Of a stretch of 6,922 bases of DNA, positions 1 to 5,724 are shown in pieces; the stretch's first letter is position 1, and every line of letters begins with the position of its first letter. The stretch is from contig CALZHO010000042.1 in assembly GCA_945787425.1 (NCBI GenBank), positions 1-6,922 on the forward strand, read 5' to 3'. Under the pieces are notes generated by a model that saw only the letters and a list, made by a program, of their open reading frames with translations, did not search any database and was not told the DNA's origin. The DNA is from an uncultured Bacteroidales bacterium. Its GTDB lineage: Bacteria; Bacteroidota; Bacteroidia; Bacteroidales; Paludibacteraceae. The translations under genes and the position numbers were made by a program.

Positions 1-622
1 TGTTGTGACCATTTACCATAATCAGCACCTCTTTAGCGTCCATGATAGTGCCTACGCCTACGGTGAGCGCAGTCTTTGGAACGAGGTTCACATCGTTGTT
101 GAAGAAGCGAGAGTTAGCGATGATCGTATCGGTAGTGAGTTCTTTCATACGTGTGCGTGAAGAGAGCGAGCTACCTGGCTCGTTGAATGCGATATGACCA
201 TCAGGACCAATACCACCGAGGAAGAGCATGATACCACCATAGTTTTTGATTTTTTCCTCATAGCGAGCGCACTCTGCTACGAGATCCTCTGCATTACCGT
301 TAAGAATATTCACATTCTCTGTACGGATATCAATGTGTGAGAAAAAGTTTTTCCACATGAAAGTGTGGTAACTCTCAGAGTGATCCTCAGGGATACCTAC
401 ATACTCATCCATATTGAAAGTAACCACATTACGGAAACTTACTTTACCCTCTTGGTAAAGTTTGATAAGGTTGCGGTACATGCCGAGAGGAGAAGAGCCA
501 GTTGGCAAACCTAATACGAAAGGAGTACCCTCTTTCGGAGCGAACTCGTTGATGCGTTTTGCTACATAGTTAGCTGCCCACTCTGAAAGTAGGTCATAGT
601 TTGGTTGAATAACTAATCTCAT
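1..622 (-). CDS. nagB: Glucosamine-6-phosphate deaminase, 3' end cut by window edge
   Basis: Cytoplasmic enzyme of amino-sugar catabolism: converts glucosamine-6-phosphate to fructose-6-phosphate and ammonia. Translating the minus strand from the ATG at 622-620 gives 207 residues beginning [10 protein letters not shown] and running off the window; the E. coli protein has 266 residues, so roughly the last 60 are missing. Family landmarks, from my recall of the E. coli protein, are colinear with it: phosphate-binding loop [11 protein letters not shown] (37-47), FNMDEYVG (69-76) with catalytic Asp72, and [18 protein letters not shown] (136-153) with Asp141, His143 and Glu148. [10 protein letters not shown] follows near the cut. 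No Shine-Dalgarno is visible, as is usual in Bacteroidetes. It lies 104 bases downstream of glgB on the same strand, and I find no TAnnTTTG promoter in the gap, so co-transcription with glgB is plausible. No frameshift is seen. Confidence 0.96.
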   Translation of the reverse strand, partial: MRLVIQPNYDLLSEWAANYVAKRINEFAPKEGTPFVLGLPTGSSPLGMYRNLIKLYQEGKVSFRNVVTFNMDEYVGIPEDHSESYHTFMWKNFFSHIDIRTENVNILNGNAEDLVAECARYEEKIKNYGGIMLFLGGIGPDGHIAFNEPGSSLSSRTRMKELTTDTIIANSRFFNNDVNLVPKTALTVGVGTIMDAKEVLIMVNGHN

Positions 623-667
623 GGTGTAATATGTTTTATGTTGTTAATATTTCTTTTTTGGCAGCCG

Positions 668-725
668 GGAGCTGGAGTCCGGGAGCCTATTATATTTAGC
701 GAATAGGAGCCGGAGTCTGGGAGCC
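668..725. repeat. Two-copy 20-base GC-rich direct repeat between glgB and nagB
   Basis: Copy 1 (668-687) is GGAGCTGGAGTCCGGGAGCC and copy 2 (706-725) is GGAGCCGGAGTCTGGGAGCC, differing at 2 of 20 positions. The 18-base AT-rich spacer belongs to an inverted repeat: CCTATT (686-691) can pair with AATAGG (702-707). Copy 2 ends one base from the glgB stop codon. Both copies would be in any glgB-nagB transcript, where they read as repeats of GGCTCC and ACTCC. I infer an interspersed intergenic repeat family, but only these two copies are visible here. Confidence 0.8.
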
Positions 726-726
726 A

Positions 727-2763
727 TTAATCTATTTTTTGGAGTACCACTGCACTACGAGCGGGAAGATAGAGTTGGAGCCAACCTTTGTTGGCTGGTA
801 AATAACCAGTATCTGGCATGGTAAAGTGCTCTATTGTATCATCCGACAAGCCGAAGCCCGCAAACTCCTTGGCATCGGTGTTGAGTACCACCTTGTACTT
901 GCCCGCAGAAACAGGAATACCATAGCCCTCAAAAGATTTCACACCATTCCAGTTGAAGACAAATACCAAGTCACCACGTTGGTATGCCACCACCTGATCG
1001 CCTTCGTTGTCGCAGAGTTTGTCCACCCATGGCAAGTGCAATCCGTTCTTGTCCTTCACTGGCAATAAGTGTTCACGCAACAGATGCACCATTTTCTCAT
1101 CAAAAAGATTGAGGTTGCTATAATAGTAGCGTGGATTATCCACCAAGCTCCATTGGCGGCGAGCATACTTGTGGCTCCAGCCATTACCTTGGCGAGGGAA
1201 GTCAATCCACTCTGGATGACCAAACTCGTTACCCATGAAGGTGAGGTAGCCACCATTGATAGTCGAAGCAGTGATGAGGCGAATCATCTTGTGCAGCGCG
1301 ATGCCGCGATCCACCATATAGGTAGAGTGTCCTTTCTCAAAGTGCCAATACATATCCGCATCGCACAGGCGGAAGATAATCGTCTTATCGCCCACCAACG
1401 CTTGGTCATGGCTCTCGGCATAAGAGATGGTCTTCTCATCCTGACGACGGTTGGTCATTTCGTAGAAGATATGTCCCGCTTTCCAATCCTCATCGCGCAC
1501 CTCTTTGATATATTTAATCCAAAAGTCTGGAATACCCATTGCTAAACGGTAGTCAAAGCCCATACCGCCATCCTTGATTGGACAAGCCAAACCAGGCATA
1601 CCCGACATATCTTCGGCGATGGTGATGGCATTCTTCTTCACCTCGTGTATGAGTTTGTTAGCCAAAGTGAGGTAGCATATCGCATCACCATCCTCGTTGC
1701 CGTTGTAGTAACAAGAGTAGTTCACAAAATCCTCTCCCAATCCGTGGCTCTTGTACATCATCGAGGTCACACCATCAAAACGGAAACCATCAAAATCATA
1801 CTCATCCATCCAGAATTTGCAGTTCGAGAGCAAAAAGTGGAGCACCTCATTTTTGCCATAGTTAAAGCACAGACTATCCCATGCTGGATGCTCGCGTTTG
1901 GGTCCATCGTGGAAATACTGATAGGTTGAGCCATCAAATTTTCCCAGTCCCTCTAATTCGTTCTTTACCGCGTGTGAGTGGACAATATCCATAATGACAT
2001 CCATACCATAGGCATGCGCATCAGCAATGAGGTGCTTGAGTTCTTCGGGTGTACCACAGCGCGATGATACGGCAAAGAAATTAGAGACATGATAGCCGAA
2101 ACTGCCGTAATAAGGGTGTTCTTGGATAGCCATAATCTGGAGGCAATTGTAACCCAATTTGGCGATACGAGGTAAAACATCGCGACGAAACTCATCGTAG
2201 GAATTAACCTTCTCCTCCTCACTGGACATACCGATATGACATTCATAGATAAACAGTGGCTCACCTGTTTTACGACGCTTTGCGCCTTTTACCTTTAACT
2301 TTTCTACTTTCACCTCAACAGGCGCCCACACTTGTGCGGAGAAGAGTTTGGTTTGTGGGTCTTGCACCACGCGGCGTGCGTAGCTTGGGATACGTTCACC
2401 CCATCCTCCTTGCCACTCCACAAGCAGTTTGTAGAGTTGCTCATGCTGGAGCATCTTCTCGGATAGAGTAATCTCCCACACACCATTCTCAGTGGGTTGC
2501 AAACGATATGCTTCGTCCTTTTGCCAGCCATTGCAGTCGCCTACAAGGTAGATAGCAGTGGCATTAGGCGCCCACTCACGTAGTACCCATTTCTTGCCCA
2601 CCTTATGCAAGCCAAAAAACAGGTAGCCATTCGCCCAATCGCTGAGTTTCTGACCTCCTGTCAGTTTCTTTTCTTGCGCGATGGCGTAGTTATAACGTCC
2701 TTCAATGGCCGAAGCATAAGGACGGAGATAAGAATCGGATTGTATCAGTTTTAATGTCTTCAT
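727..2763 (-). CDS. glgB: 1,4-alpha-glucan (glycogen) branching enzyme, GH13_8 type
   Basis: Makes the alpha-1,6 branches of glycogen by cutting an alpha-1,4 chain and transferring it; cytoplasmic. 678 residues, a complete length. An N-terminal CBM48-like domain lies at about 45-140 (LREWAPNATAIYLVGDCNGW at 61-80). The GH13 barrel follows with all conserved regions: I, DVIMDIVHSH (255-264); II, GFRFDGV (326-332) with nucleophile Asp330; III, AEDMSG (383-388) with acid/base Glu384; IV, ESHDQALVG (450-458) with Asp453. A C-terminal beta domain spans about 585-677. ESHDQALVGDK and the overall architecture match the eukaryotic/Bacteroidetes subfamily (GH13_8) rather than E. coli-type GlgB (GH13_9). 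The ATG at 2763-2761 gives a natural family N-terminus and follows a well-formed promoter at 2800-2830. nagB lies downstream on the same strand. Symbol assigned by function. Confidence 0.96.
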   Translation of the reverse strand: MKTLKLIQSDSYLRPYASAIEGRYNYAIAQEKKLTGGQKLSDWANGYLFFGLHKVGKKWVLREWAPNATAIYLVGDCNGWQKDEAYRLQPTENGVWEITLSEKMLQHEQLYKLLVEWQGGWGERIPSYARRVVQDPQTKLFSAQVWAPVEVKVEKLKVKGAKRRKTGEPLFIYECHIGMSSEEEKVNSYDEFRRDVLPRIAKLGYNCLQIMAIQEHPYYGSFGYHVSNFFAVSSRCGTPEELKHLIADAHAYGMDVIMDIVHSHAVKNELEGLGKFDGSTYQYFHDGPKREHPAWDSLCFNYGKNEVLHFLLSNCKFWMDEYDFDGFRFDGVTSMMYKSHGLGEDFVNYSCYYNGNEDGDAICYLTLANKLIHEVKKNAITIAEDMSGMPGLACPIKDGGMGFDYRLAMGIPDFWIKYIKEVRDEDWKAGHIFYEMTNRRQDEKTISYAESHDQALVGDKTIIFRLCDADMYWHFEKGHSTYMVDRGIALHKMIRLITASTINGGYLTFMGNEFGHPEWIDFPRQGNGWSHKYARRQWSLVDNPRYYYSNLNLFDEKMVHLLREHLLPVKDKNGLHLPWVDKLCDNEGDQVVAYQRGDLVFVFNWNGVKSFEGYGIPVSAGKYKVVLNTDAKEFAGFGLSDDTIEHFTMPDTGYLPANKGWLQLYLPARSAVVLQKID

Positions 2764-2799
2764 CGTACAATAATTATCATACTAACATAAAATAGCGCG

Positions 2800-2830
2800 C
2801 AAAGGTACAAAAATTTTCTCACATACGCAA
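2800..2830 (-). promoter_or_regulatory. Bacteroidetes-type promoter of glgB
   Basis: Read on the minus strand, the -33 element TTG (complement of 2828-2830) is followed by 20 bases and then TACCTTTG (complement of 2800-2807), a perfect TAnnTTTG -7 element. Transcription should start near 2793, leaving a leader of about 30 bases before the ATG at 2763. Confidence 0.8.
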
Positions 2831-2846
2831 GAAAAATCAAGTTTTC

Positions 2847-2877
2847 TTGTTTATATGCATTTTTTTTTGTACCTTTG
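2847..2877 (+). promoter_or_regulatory. Bacteroidetes-type promoter of the M13 peptidase gene
   Basis: The -33 element TTG (2847-2849) is followed by a 20-base spacer and then TACCTTTG (2870-2877), a perfect TAnnTTTG. The expected start is near 2884, giving an AT-rich leader of about 32 bases before the ATG at 2916. It is divergent from, and symmetric with, the glgB promoter. Confidence 0.82.
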
Positions 2878-2915
2878 CAGCGAATTTCAAATTTATTTGG
2901 TAAATTATTTAGAAT

Positions 2916-4928
2916 ATGAACAAATTTATTGTATTTTTTCTTTCGCTTATGGCACTAACAGCATGCACAAAGCAACAGACTACGGGTATTCATCTGGAGA
3001 ACTTGGATACGACCGCAGTAGCACAAAACGACTTCTACCAATACGCTTGCGGTGGATGGATGAAGAATAACCCTATTCCAGACGAGTACAGCCGTTTTGG
3101 ATCGTTTGATAAGTTGGGATTGAACAATCTCGAGCAAGTGAACGGACTGATTGCTGACATCGCAGCAGGGAAACATAAGATGGGTAGTATTCCTCAAAAG
3201 ATTGGTGATGTATATAACCTGTCGATGGACACCGCACGCCGCAATCAAGAGGGTATTGCGCCCGTATTACCCGTACTGCAAGAGATTGAGAATGTGACCG
3301 ATAAGGCACAATGGTCGGAGGTATTGGGGAAGGCTATGGACTTTGGATTGTGGGCTATGTATGTGGATGCCGATGCTATGAATTCAAGCATGAATATCCT
3401 GAACGAGTACCAAGCTGGTTTTGCGCTCAGCCAGAAAGATTATTATATCGATGAAGATGAGCATACGAAACATATCCGCGAGGAGTATGTGAAGCATGTG
3501 GAGAAGATGTTTGAGTTGTTTGGTCAGGAGCATGCAGCCGAGAAAGCGGCTACTGTTTTGCGATTGGAAACTCGTTTGGCAAAGGCTGCGCTGAGCAATG
3601 TAGAATTGCGTGACCCAGTGGCAAACTACAACAAGATGTCGGTAGAGGAGTTGCAAAAATTGGTTCCTGAAGTAGATTGGCAAGTGTATTTTGCTGGGTT
3701 GAACATCGCTCCTGATAGTTTGTCAGTAGGTCAAGTGCGTCACTTGCAAGAGGCAGGTAAGATGCTCGCTGAGGAGTCATTGGAGGATATGAAGACTTTG
3801 TTTACATGGCAAGTGATTGACGGCAGTGCGGACTTCTTGACCGAGGAGATTTTTATGCAGAACTTTGCGTTCTACGGTCGTATCTTGAGCGGAAGACAAG
3901 AGCCTACTCCACTCTGGAAACGCGCGGTAGCGATGGTGAATGGTACACTCGGCGAAGCTGTGGGACAAATGTATGTGGAGAAATACTTCCCAGAGGAGAA
4001 CAAAGAGCGTATGATAGGTTTGGTGAAGAACTTGCAAGTGGCATTGGGCGAACGAATTCAAGCCCTGGAGTGGATGTCGGATGAGACCAAAGAGAAGGCC
4101 ATGGAGAAACTGAGCACCTTCACCGTGAAGATTGGTTATCCAGATAAATGGCGCAATTATACGGCTTTGGAGATTGACCCAAAATTGACCTATTATGCTA
4201 ATATTCAGCGTGCTGCAAAGTTTGAGCAAGACTATTCATTGTCGTTCTTGGGTAAACCAGTGGACAAGGATAAATGGTTTATGACCCCACAAACCGTGAA
4301 CGCATATTACAACCCTGCGACCAACGAGATTTGCTTCCCTGCAGGTATTCTGCAATACCCATTCTTTGATATGAACGCGGACGATGCGTTTAACTATGGT
4401 GCGATTGGCGTGGTGATTGGTCATGAGATGACCCACGGTTTTGATGACCAAGGTAGTCAGTTTGACAAGGACGGTAACTTGATTAACTGGTGGACAGAGG
4501 AAGATCGTGCACGCTTTGAGGAGCGCACGAAAGTAATGGAGGAGTATTTCAACGGCATTGAGGTAGCCCCTGGTGTATATGCTAATGGCGCTTTCACTTT
4601 GGGCGAGAATATCGCTGACCATGGAGGTTTGCAAGTGGCATATCAGGCGTTTTGCAATAACGAAAAACTGAAAGGTGAAAACGGCAAACTAGGCATAGTG
4701 GATGGATTTACACCAGAGCAACGATTCTTCTTGGCATATGCGAATGTGTGGGCAGGCAATATCCGTCCAGAGGAGGTATTGCAACGCACGAAGAGTGATC
4801 CTCACTCACTTGGCATGTGGCGTGTGAATGGCGCATTGCCACATATCGGCGCATGGTATGAGGCATGGAATGTCACTCCAGAGTCACCATTGTATCTTGA
4901 ACCAGAAAAACGTGTAAGTATTTGGTAA
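2916..4928 (+). CDS. pepO: M13-family zinc metallopeptidase lipoprotein (PepO/neprilysin-like)
   Basis: Predicted secreted, lipid-anchored endopeptidase acting on peptides outside the cytoplasm. 670 residues, normal for bacterial M13 enzymes. The N-terminus MNKFIVFFLSLMALTAC is a type II signal peptide with lipobox LTAC, so Cys17 should be lipidated. The acidic stretch LENLDTT (27-33) and NDFYQYACGGWMKNNPIPDEYSRFGSF (38-64) mark the start of the M13 N-terminal domain (about 38-420). The catalytic domain (about 460-666) has the substrate-binding NAYYNP (462-467), the zinc motif HEMTH (His503, Glu504, His507) and ENIAD with the third zinc ligand Glu564 and Asp568. It ends in RVSIW rather than the C-terminal CxxW of mammalian neprilysin. 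The start follows the promoter by about 32 bases. Natural substrate unknown; the symbol reflects family resemblance only. Confidence 0.94.
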   Translation: MNKFIVFFLSLMALTACTKQQTTGIHLENLDTTAVAQNDFYQYACGGWMKNNPIPDEYSRFGSFDKLGLNNLEQVNGLIADIAAGKHKMGSIPQKIGDVYNLSMDTARRNQEGIAPVLPVLQEIENVTDKAQWSEVLGKAMDFGLWAMYVDADAMNSSMNILNEYQAGFALSQKDYYIDEDEHTKHIREEYVKHVEKMFELFGQEHAAEKAATVLRLETRLAKAALSNVELRDPVANYNKMSVEELQKLVPEVDWQVYFAGLNIAPDSLSVGQVRHLQEAGKMLAEESLEDMKTLFTWQVIDGSADFLTEEIFMQNFAFYGRILSGRQEPTPLWKRAVAMVNGTLGEAVGQMYVEKYFPEENKERMIGLVKNLQVALGERIQALEWMSDETKEKAMEKLSTFTVKIGYPDKWRNYTALEIDPKLTYYANIQRAAKFEQDYSLSFLGKPVDKDKWFMTPQTVNAYYNPATNEICFPAGILQYPFFDMNADDAFNYGAIGVVIGHEMTHGFDDQGSQFDKDGNLINWWTEEDRARFEERTKVMEEYFNGIEVAPGVYANGAFTLGENIADHGGLQVAYQAFCNNEKLKGENGKLGIVDGFTPEQRFFLAYANVWAGNIRPEEVLQRTKSDPHSLGMWRVNGALPHIGAWYEAWNVTPESPLYLEPEKRVSIW

Positions 4929-4932
4929 AATA

Positions 4933-5056
4933 ATGCGCTGTGCGCATGAAATTTAGCTTCGCTGAAACCCATTGCAAGCAATGAACAGTTAGCCCTGCGG
5001 GCTGAAAATTCATGAAGTAACCTTTCACGAAGCAACCTTTCATTCGCGCAGCGAAT
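4933..5056. repeat. Cluster of short hairpins between the peptidase and Dabb genes
   Basis: This begins 4 bases after the peptidase stop and ends 11 bases before the next ATG. Perfect or near-perfect stem-loops, stem/loop/stem: H1 4933-4947 ATGCGC/TGT/GCGCAT; H2 4952-4966 TTTAGC/TTC/GCTGAA (one U-G pair); H3 4970-4983 CATTGC/AA/GCAATG; H4 4989-5005 TTAGCCC/TGC/GGGCTGA (one U-G pair); H5 5042-5056 ATTCGC/GCA/GCGAAT. The palindrome TTCATGAA sits at 5009-5016. The stems differ in sequence, but most share a six-pair stem, a three-base loop and GC flanking the loop. A TGAA closes or follows H1 to H4 (4947, 4963, 4982, 5003). There is no T-run, so these are not ordinary terminators. I cannot assign them to a named repeat family. 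Confidence 0.78.
5014..5042. repeat. Tandem 14-base direct repeat in the hairpin cluster
   Basis: GAAGTAACCTTTCA (5014-5027) is repeated as GAAGCAACCTTTCA (5029-5042) with one difference and a 15-base period. It fills the space between hairpins H4 and H5, and its last base is the first base of H5. Confidence 0.75.
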
Positions 5057-5070
5057 AACTATTCATTATG

Positions 5071-5376
5071 ATGGTAAAACATGTAGTATTTTTCCGCCTG
5101 TTAGACGAGGCGGAGGGCAAGACGAAATTGGAGAATGCCCAGATTATTCGTGATGGACTGCTCGCATTGCGCGAGAAGATTGATGTGTTGGTGGATGAGA
5201 CGGTGGGTATCAATATCCCTAACGCCAAGAACACTGACCACGATATTTGCTTGACGTGCACCTTCAAGACATGGGAAGATTTGGATGCCTATGCTACGCA
5301 CCCTGAGCATGTGAAGGTGGCACAGTATATCGGCAAGTGCAAAGCAGCGCGTAGCGCTGTGGATTACGAGGAGTGA
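5071..5376 (+). CDS. Dabb-domain (stress-responsive alpha/beta barrel) protein
   Basis: A small cytoplasmic protein of the dimeric alpha+beta barrel superfamily (Dabb, PF07876 type), whose bacterial members mostly lack a known reaction. From the second of two adjacent ATGs (5068 and 5071) it reads MVKHVVFFRL, the usual Dabb opening, in 101 residues; starting at 5068 adds only one Met. Family-like features are KHVVFFRL at the start, a central GINI strand, HDICLTCTFKTWEDLDAYATHPEH and the closing VDYEE. It is complete for a single-domain member. It lies 142 bases after the peptidase stop, behind a hairpin cluster, with no TAnnTTTG promoter in the gap, so it is probably read from the peptidase promoter. 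There is no clear Shine-Dalgarno. The tRNA-Pro gene follows after 42 bases. Specific function unknown. Confidence 0.88.
   Translation: MVKHVVFFRLLDEAEGKTKLENAQIIRDGLLALREKIDVLVDETVGINIPNAKNTDHDICLTCTFKTWEDLDAYATHPEHVKVAQYIGKCKAARSAVDYEE
5345..5359. repeat. Perfect 6-3-6 palindrome inside the end of the Dabb gene
   Basis: CAGCGC/GTA/GCGCTG is perfect over all six pairs. It has the same geometry as the intergenic hairpins upstream, including the GC pair flanking the loop, but here it encodes residues of KAARSAVD. It may be chance or the 3' edge of the same hairpin-rich landscape. Confidence 0.5.
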
Positions 5377-5388
5377 TTGGCATAATAA

Positions 5389-5415
5389 TCCCACGAGCTT
5401 CGTGAGCGAGTGGGA
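5389..5415. repeat. Large nested palindrome just upstream of tRNA-Pro
   Basis: TCCCAC (5389-5394) pairs with GTGGGA (5410-5415). Inside are opposed GA/GA dinucleotides (5395-5396 and 5408-5409), then GCT (5397-5399) opposite AGC (5405-5407), and a five-base loop TCGTG. An alternative fold is CACGA/GCT/TCGTG at 5392-5404. It starts 13 bases after the Dabb stop and ends 3 bases before the mature tRNA. No T-run follows, so it is not a classical terminator. Confidence 0.65.
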
Positions 5416-5418
5416 ATA

Positions 5419-5494
5419 CGAGGAGTAGCGCAGTTGGTAGCGCACCACGTTCGGGACGTGGGGGTCGGGCGTTCGAGTCGCCTCTCCTCGACCA
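5419..5494 (+). tRNA. tRNA-Pro, anticodon CGG
   Basis: 76 bases with a full cloverleaf. The acceptor CGAGGAG (5419-5425) pairs perfectly with CTCCTCG (5484-5490). The D-stem is GCGC/GCGC (5428-5431 and 5440-5443) around AGTTGGTA. The anticodon stem is CCACG/CGTGG (5445-5449 and 5457-5461) with loop TTCGGGA, so the anticodon is CGG at 5452-5454 and position 37 is G. The variable loop has five bases, and the T-stem is GGGCG/CGCCT (5467-5471 and 5479-5483) with loop TTCGAGT. The discriminator is A5491 and CCA is encoded (5492-5494). The C1-G72 pair, A73 and G35-G36 are bacterial proline identity elements. It reads CCG codons. No own promoter of TAnnTTTG type is seen in the preceding 42 bases, so it may be processed from a longer transcript. 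Confidence 0.96.
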
Positions 5495-5495
5495 C

Positions 5496-5520
5496 AAAAG
5501 CACCTTTCGAGGGTGCTTTT
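5496..5520 (+). terminator. Rho-independent terminator after tRNA-Pro
   Basis: AAAAGCACC (5496-5504) pairs perfectly with GGTGCTTTT (5512-5520) around the loop TTTCGAG, and the 3' arm ends in four T's followed by GTTGTTG. It starts two bases after the CCA end. It would end the tRNA transcript and any read-through from the Dabb and peptidase genes. Confidence 0.88.
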
Positions 5521-5569
5521 GTTGTTGAGGGTACGCAACCATTATCGAATAGCCTGATTCAAGACTATG

Positions 5570-5619
5570 AGTCAATCGTTGACTTTCTGTTTCCCTCCCA
5601 TATCGGCAAGAGTTGACTT
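5570..5619. promoter_or_regulatory. Repeated TTGACT half-sites upstream of the membrane-protein promoter (possible operator)
   Basis: AGTCAA (5570-5575), spacer TCG and TTGACT (5579-5584) form a perfect dyad. GTTGACTT occurs directly repeated at 5578-5585 and 5612-5619. The sites lie 25 to 75 bases upstream of the -33 element at 5644. A regulator-binding site is possible, but no known operator is recognised. Confidence 0.25.
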
Positions 5620-5643
5620 AGTGTCAGCCTTGCCTCTTGGGGG

Positions 5644-5675
5644 TTTGTGAATGTCAGAAAAAAGTAGTAATTTTG
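5644..5675 (+). promoter_or_regulatory. Bacteroidetes-type promoter of the small membrane-protein gene
   Basis: TTTG (5644-5647), a 20-base spacer, then TAATTTTG (5668-5675), a perfect TAnnTTTG. The predicted start is near 5682, giving a leader of about 43 bases to the ATG at 5725. It lies downstream of the tRNA terminator, so this gene starts a separate transcription unit. Confidence 0.78.
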
Positions 5676-5724
5676 CACCCAGTTATCTACACGTTGAATA
5701 TTATAAACAATAAATGTATAAGAT

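Larger units (their letters stand above)
2799..2878. repeat. Two nested inverted repeats with one centre, spanning the divergent promoters
   Basis: Outer arms: GCAAAGGTACAAAAA at 2799-2813 is the exact reverse complement of 2864-2878 (15 of 15). Inner arms: CAAGAAAA at 2828-2835 is the exact reverse complement of 2842-2849 (8 of 8). Both pairs are centred at 2838.5. The outer arms contain the two -7 elements and the ends of the inner arms are the two -33 elements. The spacers between outer and inner arms are not symmetric. Confidence 0.9.

Noticed and set aside
1069..1545. 158-residue plus-strand ORF opposite glgB, and other antisense ORFs there
   Set aside because: It lies wholly inside the convincing GH13 coding sequence, with no promoter and no recognisable domain.
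2799..2878. Invertible promoter (inverton) of the Bacteroides phase-variation type
   Set aside because: Inverted repeats flank promoter DNA, but inversion would recreate the same -7 elements in both directions and give no on/off switch. No recombinase gene is in the window. The arms are explained by two near-consensus promoters facing apart.
2855..3070. 71-residue plus-strand ORF overlapping the peptidase start
   Set aside because: It begins upstream of the promoter's predicted transcription start and runs out of frame through the signal-peptide region of the real gene.
3777..4229. 150-residue minus-strand ORF opposite the M13 peptidase
   Set aside because: Shadow of the peptidase frame; no domain, no promoter, and poor protein-like composition.
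4933..5056. CRISPR array or ordinary terminators
   Set aside because: There is no constant repeat with unique spacers, and the units are palindromes with differing stems. No hairpin is followed by a T-run, so intrinsic termination is unlikely.
5419..5494. Integration attachment site at the tRNA 3' end
   Set aside because: No second copy of the tRNA 3' end and no integrase gene are present in the window; kept only as an inference for the downstream segment.
5294..5575. Minus-strand ORF of 93 residues containing RRGDSNARPPRPERGALPTA
   Set aside because: This is the familiar spurious protein produced by translating a tRNA gene antisense; the tRNA cloverleaf at 5419-5494 explains it.
5410..5616. 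Plus-strand ORF of 68 residues with GVAQLVAHHVRDVG, and a third ORF at 5101-5538 with RGEATRTPDPHVPNVV
   Set aside because: Both are other-frame translations of the tRNA-Pro gene and its flanks, a well-known annotation artefact.
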